From contig CAJUHP010000002.1 of the NCBI GenBank assembly GCA_910586125.1, positions 174,187 to 238,186 of the forward strand: 64,000 nucleotides of DNA. Reading direction: 5' to 3'. The position numbers were made by a program, and so were the translations under genes. Positions 17,096-24,904 of this stretch are shown here, piece after piece; position 1 is the stretch's first letter, and each line of letters starts with the position of its first letter. The notes under the pieces are model-generated. The model was not told where the DNA came from. It was given only the letters and a program-made list of their open reading frames with translations, and did no database searches. Source of the DNA: an uncultured Lachnospiraceae bacterium (GTDB lineage Bacteria; Bacillota; Clostridia; Lachnospirales; Lachnospiraceae).

Positions 17096-17899
17096 CTATC
17101 CAAGCATCACATCCAACAGCATCATGACCGCAAAGCCAAGCACGATCCCCATCGTCGCCGCGTAGGGCTGGGATTTCTGATTTCGCTGGCATTCCGGGAT
17201 CAATTCATGAACCGCAACCAAGATCATAGCTCCCGCCGCAAAAGCAAGCGCGTATGGCAGAATGACTTCCACATAGACCACCAGCAGCGCTCCGATCACA
17301 CCGGCCACCGGCTCTACCATACCGGACGCCTGCCCCAGAAAAAAGCTTTTCTTTCGGGAATATCCCTCGCGCCTAAGCGGAATGGACACCGCCGCTCCCT
17401 CCGGGAAATTCTGCAGGCCGATGCCGATGGCGATGGTGACGGCTCCCATCAGACTTTCGGCCGTGTAAGAGCCGTTTTGCAGCGCGCCGAACGCCACGCC
17501 CACCGCCAGGCCCTCCGGAATATTGTGCAGGGTGATGGAGAGGATCAGCATAATGATCCGGTTCAGCCTCTCATTCGGCATCCCCTGGGTACTGTCCGCT
17601 TTCTTTCGCGTAAACGAAACCACCTGATCGGAAATCCACATAAACAGCGCTCCGGCCAGAAATCCCACCGTCGCCACAAAATAAGCCGGAAGGCCGGACG
17701 CAGCCTCCGCCCGCTCGATGGCCGGCTGTAAGAGAGACCAGAAGCTGGCGGCAATCATAACCCCGGAAGCAAATCCCAGCATCAGGTTCAAAGCTTTAGG
17801 ATTCGGGGATTTAAAAAAGACAACAGTCGCAGCGCCCAGCGCCGTCACAAACCAGGTGCCAAGCGTTGCGACCAGTGCCGTAAGAACAATGTCGTTCAT
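17096..17899 (-). CDS. ZIP-family divalent metal transporter
   Basis: Membrane importer for Zn2+ or Fe2+/Mn2+ of the ZIP family (ZupT/GufA-like), 267 aa with eight predicted spans. The metal-binding transmembrane motifs are LHNIPEGLAVG (TM4) and QNFPEGAAVS (TM5), and VHELIPEC is near the C-terminus. The loop between TM3 and TM4 is short and has no His-rich stretch. A longer frame reaches 18013, but the ATG at 17899 has GGAGG upstream and matches family starts. It lies 61 nt after the GntR gene and may be cotranscribed with the oxidoreductase operon. Confidence 0.9.
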   Translation of the reverse strand: MNDIVLTALVATLGTWFVTALGAATVVFFKSPNPKALNLMLGFASGVMIAASFWSLLQPAIERAEAASGLPAYFVATVGFLAGALFMWISDQVVSFTRKKADSTQGMPNERLNRIIMLILSITLHNIPEGLAVGVAFGALQNGSYTAESLMGAVTIAIGIGLQNFPEGAAVSIPLRREGYSRKKSFFLGQASGMVEPVAGVIGALLVVYVEVILPYALAFAAGAMILVAVHELIPECQRNQKSQPYAATMGIVLGFAVMMLLDVMLG

Positions 17900-17960
17900 T
17901 TCACACCTCCACTTTATCATATTGAATAAAATGGAGGCTAGTGCCTGGATACAAAAAATC

Positions 17961-18701
17961 TTATTCCGTTTCTTTCTTCTTCCCGTCGAAATACCGCTCA
18001 TGCAGGCCGTCAAAGTACGCCCGGTAGATTTCCAGGATAAACTGCTGATGTTCTTTCATGTAAAAGTAGGCAAACTCTCCGTCGTGACGGCGGATCGCAT
18101 CGTATATCTTGCGGTGCTGCTGATCCAGCTTATCTGAAACGTCTCTGCGCTGGGCCGGAAGGACTTCATGAAACCAGCCGTTCTTTCGCTCCAGCTTTAT
18201 CATATCGCTGTATATATCCAGCAGATAGGGAATTTTTACGCTCCGGATCACCATGCGGTGAAAGTCGGATTTGCGGCTGATGGCTTTCTCATCCGACTCT
18301 TCCAGACTTCGGCGCATATATTCCAGATCCTCCTCTGTGGCGACCTGCGCCGCCAGCCTGGCGATCTCCGGCTCCAGCAAAAGGCGAACCTGATTGGCCG
18401 TCTCGAAATTCATGCGGTGTACCTGAAAATCCACCATCTGGGCCTCGGTATAATCCCCCGCCACCGGGATGTGTTCCCGGATCACGCGGCTGCCCTTTCC
18501 CGGTATCGTTTCGATGTAGCCCATATCCCCCAGGATACGCAGAGCCTGCCGCACCGTGATCCGGCTGACTCCCGTGGACTCGATCAGTTCCTTTTCGCTG
18601 GGCAGAAAATCGCCCTGTTGGTAAACGCCCTGTTCAATCTGCGCCGCCAGCCGGCCCACTACCTGCTCATACAGTTTTTCGCATTTCAGCTTCTGAGCCA
18701 T
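17961..18701 (-). CDS. GntR-family (FadR/FCD subfamily) regulator
   Basis: Transcription factor of about 246 aa. The winged-helix domain has GDFLPSEKELIESTGVSRIT and VRQALRILGDMGYIETIPGK. An all-helical FCD effector domain follows, with the family positions VRLLLEPEIARLAA, FHRMVIRS and HRKIYDAIRRHD. FCD regulators usually bind small organic acids. It follows the molybdopterin enzyme gene by 13 nt as the third gene of that operon. The twin palindromes on the operon promoter (21935-21970) are its likely operators, which would give autoregulation. The ATG at 18701 is preferred over a GTG at 18707 because of AAGGAAG spacing. Confidence 0.9.
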   Translation of the reverse strand: MAQKLKCEKLYEQVVGRLAAQIEQGVYQQGDFLPSEKELIESTGVSRITVRQALRILGDMGYIETIPGKGSRVIREHIPVAGDYTEAQMVDFQVHRMNFETANQVRLLLEPEIARLAAQVATEEDLEYMRRSLEESDEKAISRKSDFHRMVIRSVKIPYLLDIYSDMIKLERKNGWFHEVLPAQRRDVSDKLDQQHRKIYDAIRRHDGEFAYFYMKEHQQFILEIYRAYFDGLHERYFDGKKKETE

Positions 18702-18714
18702 CTGCACTTCCTTC

Positions 18715-20994
18715 TCAAGCTTTTGTCACCTGGCACAATCCCTCTTTATAGGGCGGGAATCCGCTGATCGGATCGAAGTCGCGGCCGATCAGTTCGTTGA
18801 CGTTGGCTTTATCCCAGCCGTGGAACATGTCGATCACCCCCGCTTTGACGATCACGGTCACTTCCAGCTTCGCCGTCAGTTCCCCGTGAGGGCTGCTCAG
18901 CTTCACCATATCGCCGTCCTTTAAGCCTCTGGCCTCGGCGTCCGCCGGATTCAGACGGACAATCGGTTCCGGCATAAACTGATTCAGCCAGGGAAGATTT
19001 CTCTCCTTGCTGTGAGTGTAGATGGGAACCCGGCTGCCGCTGCACATAATCAGCGGATACTCTTTGTAAACATCCGGCGTGCTGACCGGGCTCAAAACCG
19101 GCTCGTTGTAGGTGGGCAGCGGATCAAAGCCATGTTCTCTCAAAATTTCCGAGACAAACTCCACTTTTCCGGTGGGCGTGGTGAATCCGGGCTGGCCGTC
19201 GGGCCGCAGAAGACCCAGTTCATATTTCTTATTCTGCGCTTCGCCCTTCAGCGGAATCTCCACAGGGTTCGGTGATGCCGCCTGCAGGTCCTCGTAGGTG
19301 ATCGGCGTATCCACCTTCAGGGTGCGCAGAGATTCCTTGATGCAGTTCTTCTCGGACTCCTCGCCGCCGCCCCAGAATTCTTCGCTGTAGCCCAGAGCCG
19401 TTCCGATGTCGCAGCAGATCCGGTAATCGCTTCTGGCCTCGCCGGCCGGCGCCACCACGGGCTCACGCAGATAGATTTTGCGGCCGAACACGGTCAGCGG
19501 GCAGGAGCGCTCCCAGCTCATGGCCGCGGGAAGCACCATATCCACATAGTTGTGCGTCCAGGGACGAATATAGAAATCGGCCGCCACGCAGAATTCCATA
19601 TCCTGGAACGCCTTCTGGTACAGATGAGACTGCGGCCACATCATGGCGTTGCCGCCCAGCATCACGCAGGCGCGGATCGCTCCTGTCTCCACATACTCCG
19701 GCAGACGGTTCAACTGTACGCTCCCCTGCTGATCCGTATCCGCCCACACAGGGAAATATTCCCGGTCCACCCGCAGATGGTCGAGCTGCGGCAGCAGATC
19801 GTTTGACCGGGCAAATTCAAAGGTCATCTGCCATTCGTCAAAGTTCAGAGGTTCATCCGCAATCTTCAGACCGCCCGGCACATCCAGGCTGCCGGTCAGA
19901 GGAATCAGGGACATGATCGCGCGGTAGTTATTGATGCCGTTTGTGTGATGCGGGAAAGCCGCCGCGCTCTTGCAGACAATGGGACTTCCCTCGGTCAGAA
20001 GAATGTTGATCGCCTCTTCCAGCTTCTCCACCGGAATCTCACAGATCTCAGCCGTCTTCTCAACGGTAAATTCCTTTGCGTACGCGGCGTACTCCTCAAA
20101 GCCGTGGGTCCAGTTTTCCACAAAATCCTTATCGTAGGCGTCGTTTTCAATCAAGGCGTTGGCAAAGCACAGCGCCAGCGCGCCGTCCGTGCCGGGGCGG
20201 ATCTGCAGATGAACGTCCGCAAAGGCATGAACCGTCGGGGTAATCCGGGGATCGACCACAATATATTTCACCGTGCCGCTCTCCTTGCCGTTCTTCATGC
20301 CGTTGTAGCTGAACGGCGCGCACCAGGCCGGGTTATTGCCCCAGATGATGCACACCTTAGTCTTGCCGGGCGTCGGTCCCGCACCGGTAGCCAGGGAGGA
20401 GGCGGTAAACCATTCCGGCCCGTACAAAAGCTTCGTGGCCAGTTCCGTTGCCTTATAGCAGGTGGAGCTCTCTGTTCCCATATTCGGGGAGCCAAAGGTA
20501 AAGGCCAGTCTCTGCAGAGCGGAACGGGGCTCTTTCGGGTCGCCGGTCATAAACAGAACCTTCTCCGCGCCGTACTTTGCCTTGACATCGTTCAGCTTCT
20601 CCGCGATGGTAGCCAGCGCTTCGTCCCAGGAGATCCGCTCCCACTTCGGATCCTCCGATCCCTTGGGCGTGGTGCGCTTCATGGGGTAGAGCAGGCGGTC
20701 CGGGGCGTACAGTTCCTGGATCGCCGCCACGCCTTTGGCGCACAGCAGATTGTTGCCGTAGCCCTCGCGCTTTTCGATCCGGTATACTTTGCCCTCTTTG
20801 ATAATCAGTTTCATACCGCAGCGGGGGCCATGGTTGCACATGACGCAGTGGCTGTACTTGACTTCCTCGGGCGCATTGCTGTCCGCCAGCGCCTGATGAT
20901 CCGGATACACAAAAAATCCGGTGCTGGCCGCCGCCGCGCCTGCCGCGGAGGCCGCCGTTAATTTCAGAAACTGTCTTCTGCTGATCTTAGGCAT
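18715..20994 (-). CDS. Tat-exported molybdopterin oxidoreductase (DMSO reductase family)
   Basis: Catalytic subunit of 759 aa. The twin-arginine signal is SRRQFLKLTAASAAGAAAA. The N-terminal 4Fe-4S site is CVMCNHGPRC with the fourth Cys in LCAKG. The bis-MGD fold follows, with CYKATELATKLLYGPE near the expected metal-ligand loop, IIWGNNPAWCAP, RPGTDGALAL and the C-terminal cofactor domain (VRLNPADAEARGLKDGDMV). Substrate is not deducible; in gut bacteria this family covers sulfoxide and N-oxide reductases and catechol dehydroxylases. The ATG at 20994 has GGGAGGG upstream and overlaps the iron-sulfur gene by 8 nt. No membrane subunit or chaperone gene is adjacent. Confidence 0.92.
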   Translation of the reverse strand: MPKISRRQFLKLTAASAAGAAAASTGFFVYPDHQALADSNAPEEVKYSHCVMCNHGPRCGMKLIIKEGKVYRIEKREGYGNNLLCAKGVAAIQELYAPDRLLYPMKRTTPKGSEDPKWERISWDEALATIAEKLNDVKAKYGAEKVLFMTGDPKEPRSALQRLAFTFGSPNMGTESSTCYKATELATKLLYGPEWFTASSLATGAGPTPGKTKVCIIWGNNPAWCAPFSYNGMKNGKESGTVKYIVVDPRITPTVHAFADVHLQIRPGTDGALALCFANALIENDAYDKDFVENWTHGFEEYAAYAKEFTVEKTAEICEIPVEKLEEAINILLTEGSPIVCKSAAAFPHHTNGINNYRAIMSLIPLTGSLDVPGGLKIADEPLNFDEWQMTFEFARSNDLLPQLDHLRVDREYFPVWADTDQQGSVQLNRLPEYVETGAIRACVMLGGNAMMWPQSHLYQKAFQDMEFCVAADFYIRPWTHNYVDMVLPAAMSWERSCPLTVFGRKIYLREPVVAPAGEARSDYRICCDIGTALGYSEEFWGGGEESEKNCIKESLRTLKVDTPITYEDLQAASPNPVEIPLKGEAQNKKYELGLLRPDGQPGFTTPTGKVEFVSEILREHGFDPLPTYNEPVLSPVSTPDVYKEYPLIMCSGSRVPIYTHSKERNLPWLNQFMPEPIVRLNPADAEARGLKDGDMVKLSSPHGELTAKLEVTVIVKAGVIDMFHGWDKANVNELIGRDFDPISGFPPYKEGLCQVTKA

Positions 20995-21904
20995 TGCCTT
21001 TCCCTCCCTTATTCTCATTCTGATCCGCGGCCTTTTCCTTCTTATTCTTCACATTCAGGGCCACCGCCGCTCCGGCTAAAACCACAGCCGAGCCGCCCAG
21101 AATTCCGATCATGCCTCCGTCTATGCCGGAACCGGAATCCCCGGAAGAGGCCGGCGCCGCCTGTGTGGTGCTCTCGTTTGCTGCGCTTGTTGCCGCAGAG
21201 CTCTCGTTTGTTCCTGCTGCCGTCGTCTCTGCCGGCTCCCCTGCCGCCGTCGTTTCTGTCTCTGTGGGTGCTCCCACCAGTTCTGCCAAGGGTTTTGGCA
21301 GCATGGACATATCCATACCTTCCGGAACCACATACCAGATGCTGGTCCCCTCGATATTGACAGCCCCTCTCTCGGCTATGTATTTGGAGATATCGCTCTC
21401 CGGATCCTCCACGTCGCCAAAAATGCGGCACTGTCCAGGACAGAAAACGGTACACATGGGCTGATCCCCATTCTTTACCCGCTCATAGCAGAATGTGCAT
21501 TTCTCTGCCACATTCAGGCGCGCGGAACTCTCCTCCTCATAGGGCGCCACGCTGCCCTCAAAGCTCGTCTCGTCATCCACCACCAGATGACGTGCCTCAT
21601 AGGGACAGGCGTTTACGCAGGCGCCGCAGCCGATGCAGGCTTCATAGTCGATGACCACCGGGCCTTCCTCTGTCTTCCAGGTCGCTCCGGTCGGGCAGAC
21701 GTCCACGCAGGGCGGATTGTCACAGTGCATGCACATGGTCAGCACATAACGCTGTCTGGCATCCTGACCCTCCCCGTATTCCACCTTATTCACCGCATTG
21801 TAGTTGACGCCGGGCCGCGTGCCGTAGCACATCTTGCAGGCGACAACACAGGCGTAGCAGCCGATGCAGCGATCCAGGTTCAGTACCATGCCGTACTTGC
21901 TCAT
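20987..21904 (-). CDS. Four-cluster iron-sulfur subunit with own C-terminal membrane anchor
   Basis: Electron-transfer subunit of 305 aa, DmsB-like. Cys clusters are CIGCYACVVACKMC, CMHCDNPPCVDVCP, CIGCGACVNACP and CTFCYERV with a distal CTVFCPGQC, as for four cubanes. Beyond about residue 215 it departs from the family: a linker rich in Thr, Ala, Ser and Glu, then one hydrophobic span (MIGILGGSAVVLAGAAVALN) and a Lys-rich tail KNKKEK. This looks like an N-out, C-in tail anchor that may replace the usual DmsC-type membrane subunit. No Tat or Sec signal is present; export would be by hitchhiking with the catalytic subunit. First gene of the operon. Confidence 0.9.
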   Translation of the reverse strand: MSKYGMVLNLDRCIGCYACVVACKMCYGTRPGVNYNAVNKVEYGEGQDARQRYVLTMCMHCDNPPCVDVCPTGATWKTEEGPVVIDYEACIGCGACVNACPYEARHLVVDDETSFEGSVAPYEEESSARLNVAEKCTFCYERVKNGDQPMCTVFCPGQCRIFGDVEDPESDISKYIAERGAVNIEGTSIWYVVPEGMDMSMLPKPLAELVGAPTETETTAAGEPAETTAAGTNESSAATSAANESTTQAAPASSGDSGSGIDGGMIGILGGSAVVLAGAAVALNVKNKKEKAADQNENKGGKGNA

Positions 21905-21934
21905 TGTTTTTCCTCCTTTTTCCCCATGTTTTTT

Positions 21935-21970
21935 ATAACATGTTATTGTGTTGTATTATAACATGTTATA
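21935..21970. promoter_or_regulatory. Twin palindromic operators (probable GntR sites)
   Basis: Two palindromes share the core ATAACATGTTAT: one at 21935-21946, the other, extended to TATAACATGTTATA, at 21957-21970. Their centres are 23 bp apart, about two helical turns. The upstream copy covers the spacer and -10 box of the operon promoter and the downstream copy covers the start region, the classic layout of a repressor site. The GntR gene in this operon is the obvious candidate to bind them; that link is inference. Confidence 0.75.
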
Positions 21971-21983
21971 AACAAAATGGCAA
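21955..21983 (-). promoter_or_regulatory. SigA-type promoter of the molybdopterin operon
   Basis: TTGCCA (21983-21978) and a perfect TATAAT (21960-21955) are separated by 17 bp on the minus strand. The start codon of the iron-sulfur subunit is 51 bp beyond the -10 box. Confidence 0.75.
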
Positions 21984-22024
21984 GAAGAGATTTCCCCGCT
22001 ATTCTTTTCGACTGGCACAGCAGA

Positions 22025-22053
22025 AAACGGCAGAGTTTACCTCTCTGCCGTTT
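22025..22053 (-). terminator. Terminator after the Nudix gene
   Basis: Perfect 11-bp arms AAACGGCAGAG and CTCTGCCGTTT with a 7-nt loop; minus-strand tail TTTTCTG. It lies 40 bp past the Nudix stop codon. Confidence 0.75.
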
Positions 22054-22092
22054 CCCGCTTCCTGTAAGCAGATATATTTCTGCCGTTTTTCG

Positions 22093-22722
22093 TTACAAGA
22101 GCCCGACCTTTCGCATGGCCTGACCGATCACCGCCGCATGATCGAAGGCCAGCTCGCCCCGATTCAGGATCTGCGGTTTGTTTCCCGCCGTGCATGCCCC
22201 TATGTCCGGCAATTGCAGCAGCGCAAAAAAGCGCTCTTCATCGGAGGAAAAAGTCAGCTTGACCCGGCCGCCCTCCCGCTCCAGGTACACATTAAACCAG
22301 CGAGCCGCCGCCGCGTCATCCCCGGCCCGGACTTCCTTTCTGCGCTCTTCTGGTATGACCGCCGCAAACGCCTGGGAGACCACCCACATGCGGGGATCCC
22401 GGCCCGGCTCTCCAAACAGGCCCACCGGAAGGAAAGGCAGGCCGCTCAGACCGGTTTCTTCCTCCAGTTCCCTGGCCGCCGTTCTCTCAACCGGCTCTCC
22501 CGGATTCGCAAAACCGCCGGGCAGCGCCCAGCAGCCCAGATAGGGATGACCGCCCCTTCGGATCAGCAAAAGCCTGGTCTTTTCCTCTGTCACGGAAAAT
22601 ACGGCCACGTCCGCAGTCAAAGACGGTCTCTCATAATCTCCCGGCCGGTAAGCCGCCAGAAATTCCTGTTCCGTCAAACCATTCTTATCTCTTCGCTCCA
22701 TCTGCAACCTATCCTTACCCAT
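22093..22722 (-). CDS. Nudix hydrolase
   Basis: Predicted nucleoside-diphosphate-X pyrophosphatase of 209 aa. The Nudix box GFANPGEPVERTAARELEEE is followed by TGL and is complete with its catalytic REXXEE core, preceded by CWALPGG. The N-terminal block LTADVAVFSVTEEKTRLLLI and the RRGGHPYLG motif resemble ADP-ribose pyrophosphatases and the Nudix part of NrtR regulators, but there is no winged helix at the C-terminus, so it is not an intact NrtR. Start at 22722 or 22701 cannot be resolved; neither has a good ribosome site. It follows the Fe-ADH gene by 24 nt and is probably cotranscribed. Confidence 0.85.
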   Translation of the reverse strand: MGKDRLQMERRDKNGLTEQEFLAAYRPGDYERPSLTADVAVFSVTEEKTRLLLIRRGGHPYLGCWALPGGFANPGEPVERTAARELEEETGLSGLPFLPVGLFGEPGRDPRMWVVSQAFAAVIPEERRKEVRAGDDAAAARWFNVYLEREGGRVKLTFSSDEERFFALLQLPDIGACTAGNKPQILNRGELAFDHAAVIGQAMRKVGLL

Positions 22723-22746
22723 TCCGCTCTCTTTACTTCCAACCGA

Positions 22747-23964
22747 TCAGAAATCCACTTCCGTATCGTAGTAGCAGCACTTTAACAGCTTCTCCATCTC
22801 TTCGACGCTGGGCTGGCGCGGGTTGGAACCGGTGCAGGCATCCGCGATGGCATTCTTTGCAATCTCCGGCAATCTCTCTAAGAATACCTCCTCCGGAACA
22901 AAACCTTTCTCCGCGGGATAGCTGTCCGCGCCGTATTTTCCAATGCAGTGAGGGATGTTCAGATCGTCGTTCATGCCGCGCAGATACTGAATGAGCCGCG
23001 CCACCTTCTCGTCGTCGTCCTTTCCGCCCAGGCCCATGGAATCCGCAATAACGCCGTAGCGCTTTTTCGCCGTCTCATCCTTGGCGTTAAATGCAATGAC
23101 CTTCGGCAGATACATGGCATTGGCCGCGCCGTGGATGATATGAGCGCCGTAATCGTCAAACGCCGCGCCCGTCTTATGCGCCATGGAGTGAACGATGCCC
23201 AAAAGCGCGTTGGAGAACGCCATCCCGGCCAGACACTGCGCGTTGTGCATACGGTCTCTCTTCTCCATATCGCCGTTGTAAGATGCGACCAGATCACTCT
23301 GAATCATGGAGATGGCATGGAGCGCCAGGGGATCGGTAAAATCGCAGTTTGCCGTGGAGACATACGCTTCCACCGCATGGGTCATCGCATCCATACCGGT
23401 ATGCGCCACCAGCTTTTTCGGCATCGTCTCCGCCAGATCCGGATCGACGATCGCCATATCGGGCGTAATCTCAAAATCTGCGATGGGATACTTGATTCCC
23501 TTGGAATAGTCCGTGATAATGGAGAAAGCCGTCACTTCCGTGGCGGTGCCGGAAGTGGAAGAAATCGCGCAGAAGCGGGCTTTCGTGCGCAGTCTGGGCA
23601 GGCCGAACACCTTGCACATATCCTCAAAGGTCGTTTCCGGATACTCATATTTGATCCACATAGCCTTGGCCGCGTCGATGGGAGAACCGCCGCCCATAGC
23701 GATAATCCAGTCCGGCTCAAACTTCTGCATGGCCTCGGCCCCCCGCATCACGGTCTCCACCGAAGGGTCGGGCTCGATCCCCTCAAAAAGCTCGACTTCC
23801 ATGCCGGCCTCTTTCAGATAAGAAACCGCCCGGTCCAGAAAACCGAATTTTTTCATGGAGCCGCCGCCCACGCAGATCATCGCTCTTTTCCCGTCCAGCG
23901 TCTTAAGCGCTTCCAACGCGCCCTTGCCATGGTAGAGATCCCTGGGTAATGTAAAACGTGCCAT
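22747..23964 (-). CDS. Iron-containing alcohol dehydrogenase
   Basis: Group III (Fe2+-dependent) alcohol dehydrogenase of 405 aa. It has the NAD(P)-binding GGGSPIDAAKAMW, the family signature block HTGMDAMTHAVEAYVSTANC (metal Asp and His), and the second metal region HSMAHKTGAAFDDYGAHIIH. The sequence resembles the C-terminal ADH half of AdhE and butanol dehydrogenases, so reduction of acetaldehyde or a related aldehyde in fermentation is likely. The exact substrate cannot be told. Full length, good ATG at 23964 with AGGAGG upstream. A LytTR two-component system is encoded divergently. Confidence 0.93.
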   Translation of the reverse strand: MARFTLPRDLYHGKGALEALKTLDGKRAMICVGGGSMKKFGFLDRAVSYLKEAGMEVELFEGIEPDPSVETVMRGAEAMQKFEPDWIIAMGGGSPIDAAKAMWIKYEYPETTFEDMCKVFGLPRLRTKARFCAISSTSGTATEVTAFSIITDYSKGIKYPIADFEITPDMAIVDPDLAETMPKKLVAHTGMDAMTHAVEAYVSTANCDFTDPLALHAISMIQSDLVASYNGDMEKRDRMHNAQCLAGMAFSNALLGIVHSMAHKTGAAFDDYGAHIIHGAANAMYLPKVIAFNAKDETAKKRYGVIADSMGLGGKDDDEKVARLIQYLRGMNDDLNIPHCIGKYGADSYPAEKGFVPEEVFLERLPEIAKNAIADACTGSNPRQPSVEEMEKLLKCCYYDTEVDF

Positions 23965-24070
23965 AATGATTGATCCTCCTGCTTGAAAATGTATTTTGTC
24001 AGGCTTTTGTCAAGCCCTTCTGCCCTATTATAGCATGAAACAGGCTGGATGAAAATACCTTTTTTGTAAT

Positions 24071-24099
24071 TTGCTTTTCCGCTGCGGACCGGTTATAAT
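24071..24099 (+). promoter_or_regulatory. SigA-type promoter of the LytTR two-component genes
   Basis: TTGCTT (24071-24076) and a perfect TATAAT (24094-24099) with a 17-bp spacer, 34 bp before the regulator ATG. Confidence 0.6.
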
Positions 24100-24132
24100 A
24101 AAGACAAAACCATCTGTCATTGAGGAACGCTT

Positions 24133-24840
24133 ATGATAAACATCGCCATCGTGGAAGACGACGCCCCGCAGAGAACACAGCTTGCCGCCTGCGTCAAGGC
24201 TTATTTTACAGAAAACAACCAGCCTGTCCGGATCACAGAATATTCCGACGGCGCTGCGATCCTGGAAAACTACCCGAAAAATCCGGATTTGATTTTGATG
24301 GACATTGACATGCCAAAACTGGACGGCCTCGAAGCCTCCCGCCGCATCCGCACCTTTGACGCCGATGTTCTGTTGATTTTTATTACCAATATGATCCAGT
24401 GCGCCTTAGATGGCTATTCCGTTGACGCTATGGATTTCATTGTCAAGCCGGTCAATGAATGGAACTGCCGGCAGTCTTTTCTGCGCGCGCTGAGACGCAT
24501 CCGCCACAGACGCGGCCACCACATTCGCCTGCAGTGCAAAAAAAATCCGGTAGTCCTCAATATCAACAAGATTCTCTATGCCGAAACGCAGAGCCATGCC
24601 GTACTTCTGCATCTGAAAACGGGGGAACTGATCATCAGCGAGTCCATGCAGAGTTTGGAGAGCAAGACCAGCGGCTTCCCGTTTTTCCGCTGCCACAGCT
24701 CCTTTCTGGTCAATCTGGACGCCGTAGACCAGATCGGCCGCACGGAAGTTTTTGTGGCGGGCGTTCCCATTCCGGTCAGCAAATACCGGAGGGCGGAATT
24801 TATGCAGGCTATGACCAATTATATCGGCGGCGTGCATTGA
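24133..24840 (+). CDS. LytTR response regulator (AgrA-like)
   Basis: Response regulator of 235 aa. The receiver has the acidic pocket VEDD near the N-terminus, the phospho-acceptor Asp in LILMDIDMPKLDG near residue 57, Thr in FITNM and Lys in IVKPVN. A LytTR DNA-binding domain follows (KNPVVLNINKILYAETQSHA, FFRCHSSFLVNLDAVDQIGR). It controls genes by binding direct repeats, as AgrA does. The ATG has TGAGGA upstream. The partner kinase gene begins 65 nt downstream on the same strand. No pheromone-precursor or AgrB gene is visible nearby, so the signal is unknown. Confidence 0.92.
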   Translation: MINIAIVEDDAPQRTQLAACVKAYFTENNQPVRITEYSDGAAILENYPKNPDLILMDIDMPKLDGLEASRRIRTFDADVLLIFITNMIQCALDGYSVDAMDFIVKPVNEWNCRQSFLRALRRIRHRRGHHIRLQCKKNPVVLNINKILYAETQSHAVLLHLKTGELIISESMQSLESKTSGFPFFRCHSSFLVNLDAVDQIGRTEVFVAGVPIPVSKYRRAEFMQAMTNYIGGVH

Positions 24841-24904
24841 CGCGGCCGCCGCGCAATCCCGCCGCATCCTACCGCGGGACGGTTTCAATGGGAGGTACAT
24901 AATC

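Noticed and set aside
22093..22722. NrtR-type NAD regulator
   Set aside because: The Nudix half fits but there is no C-terminal winged helix of the required length.
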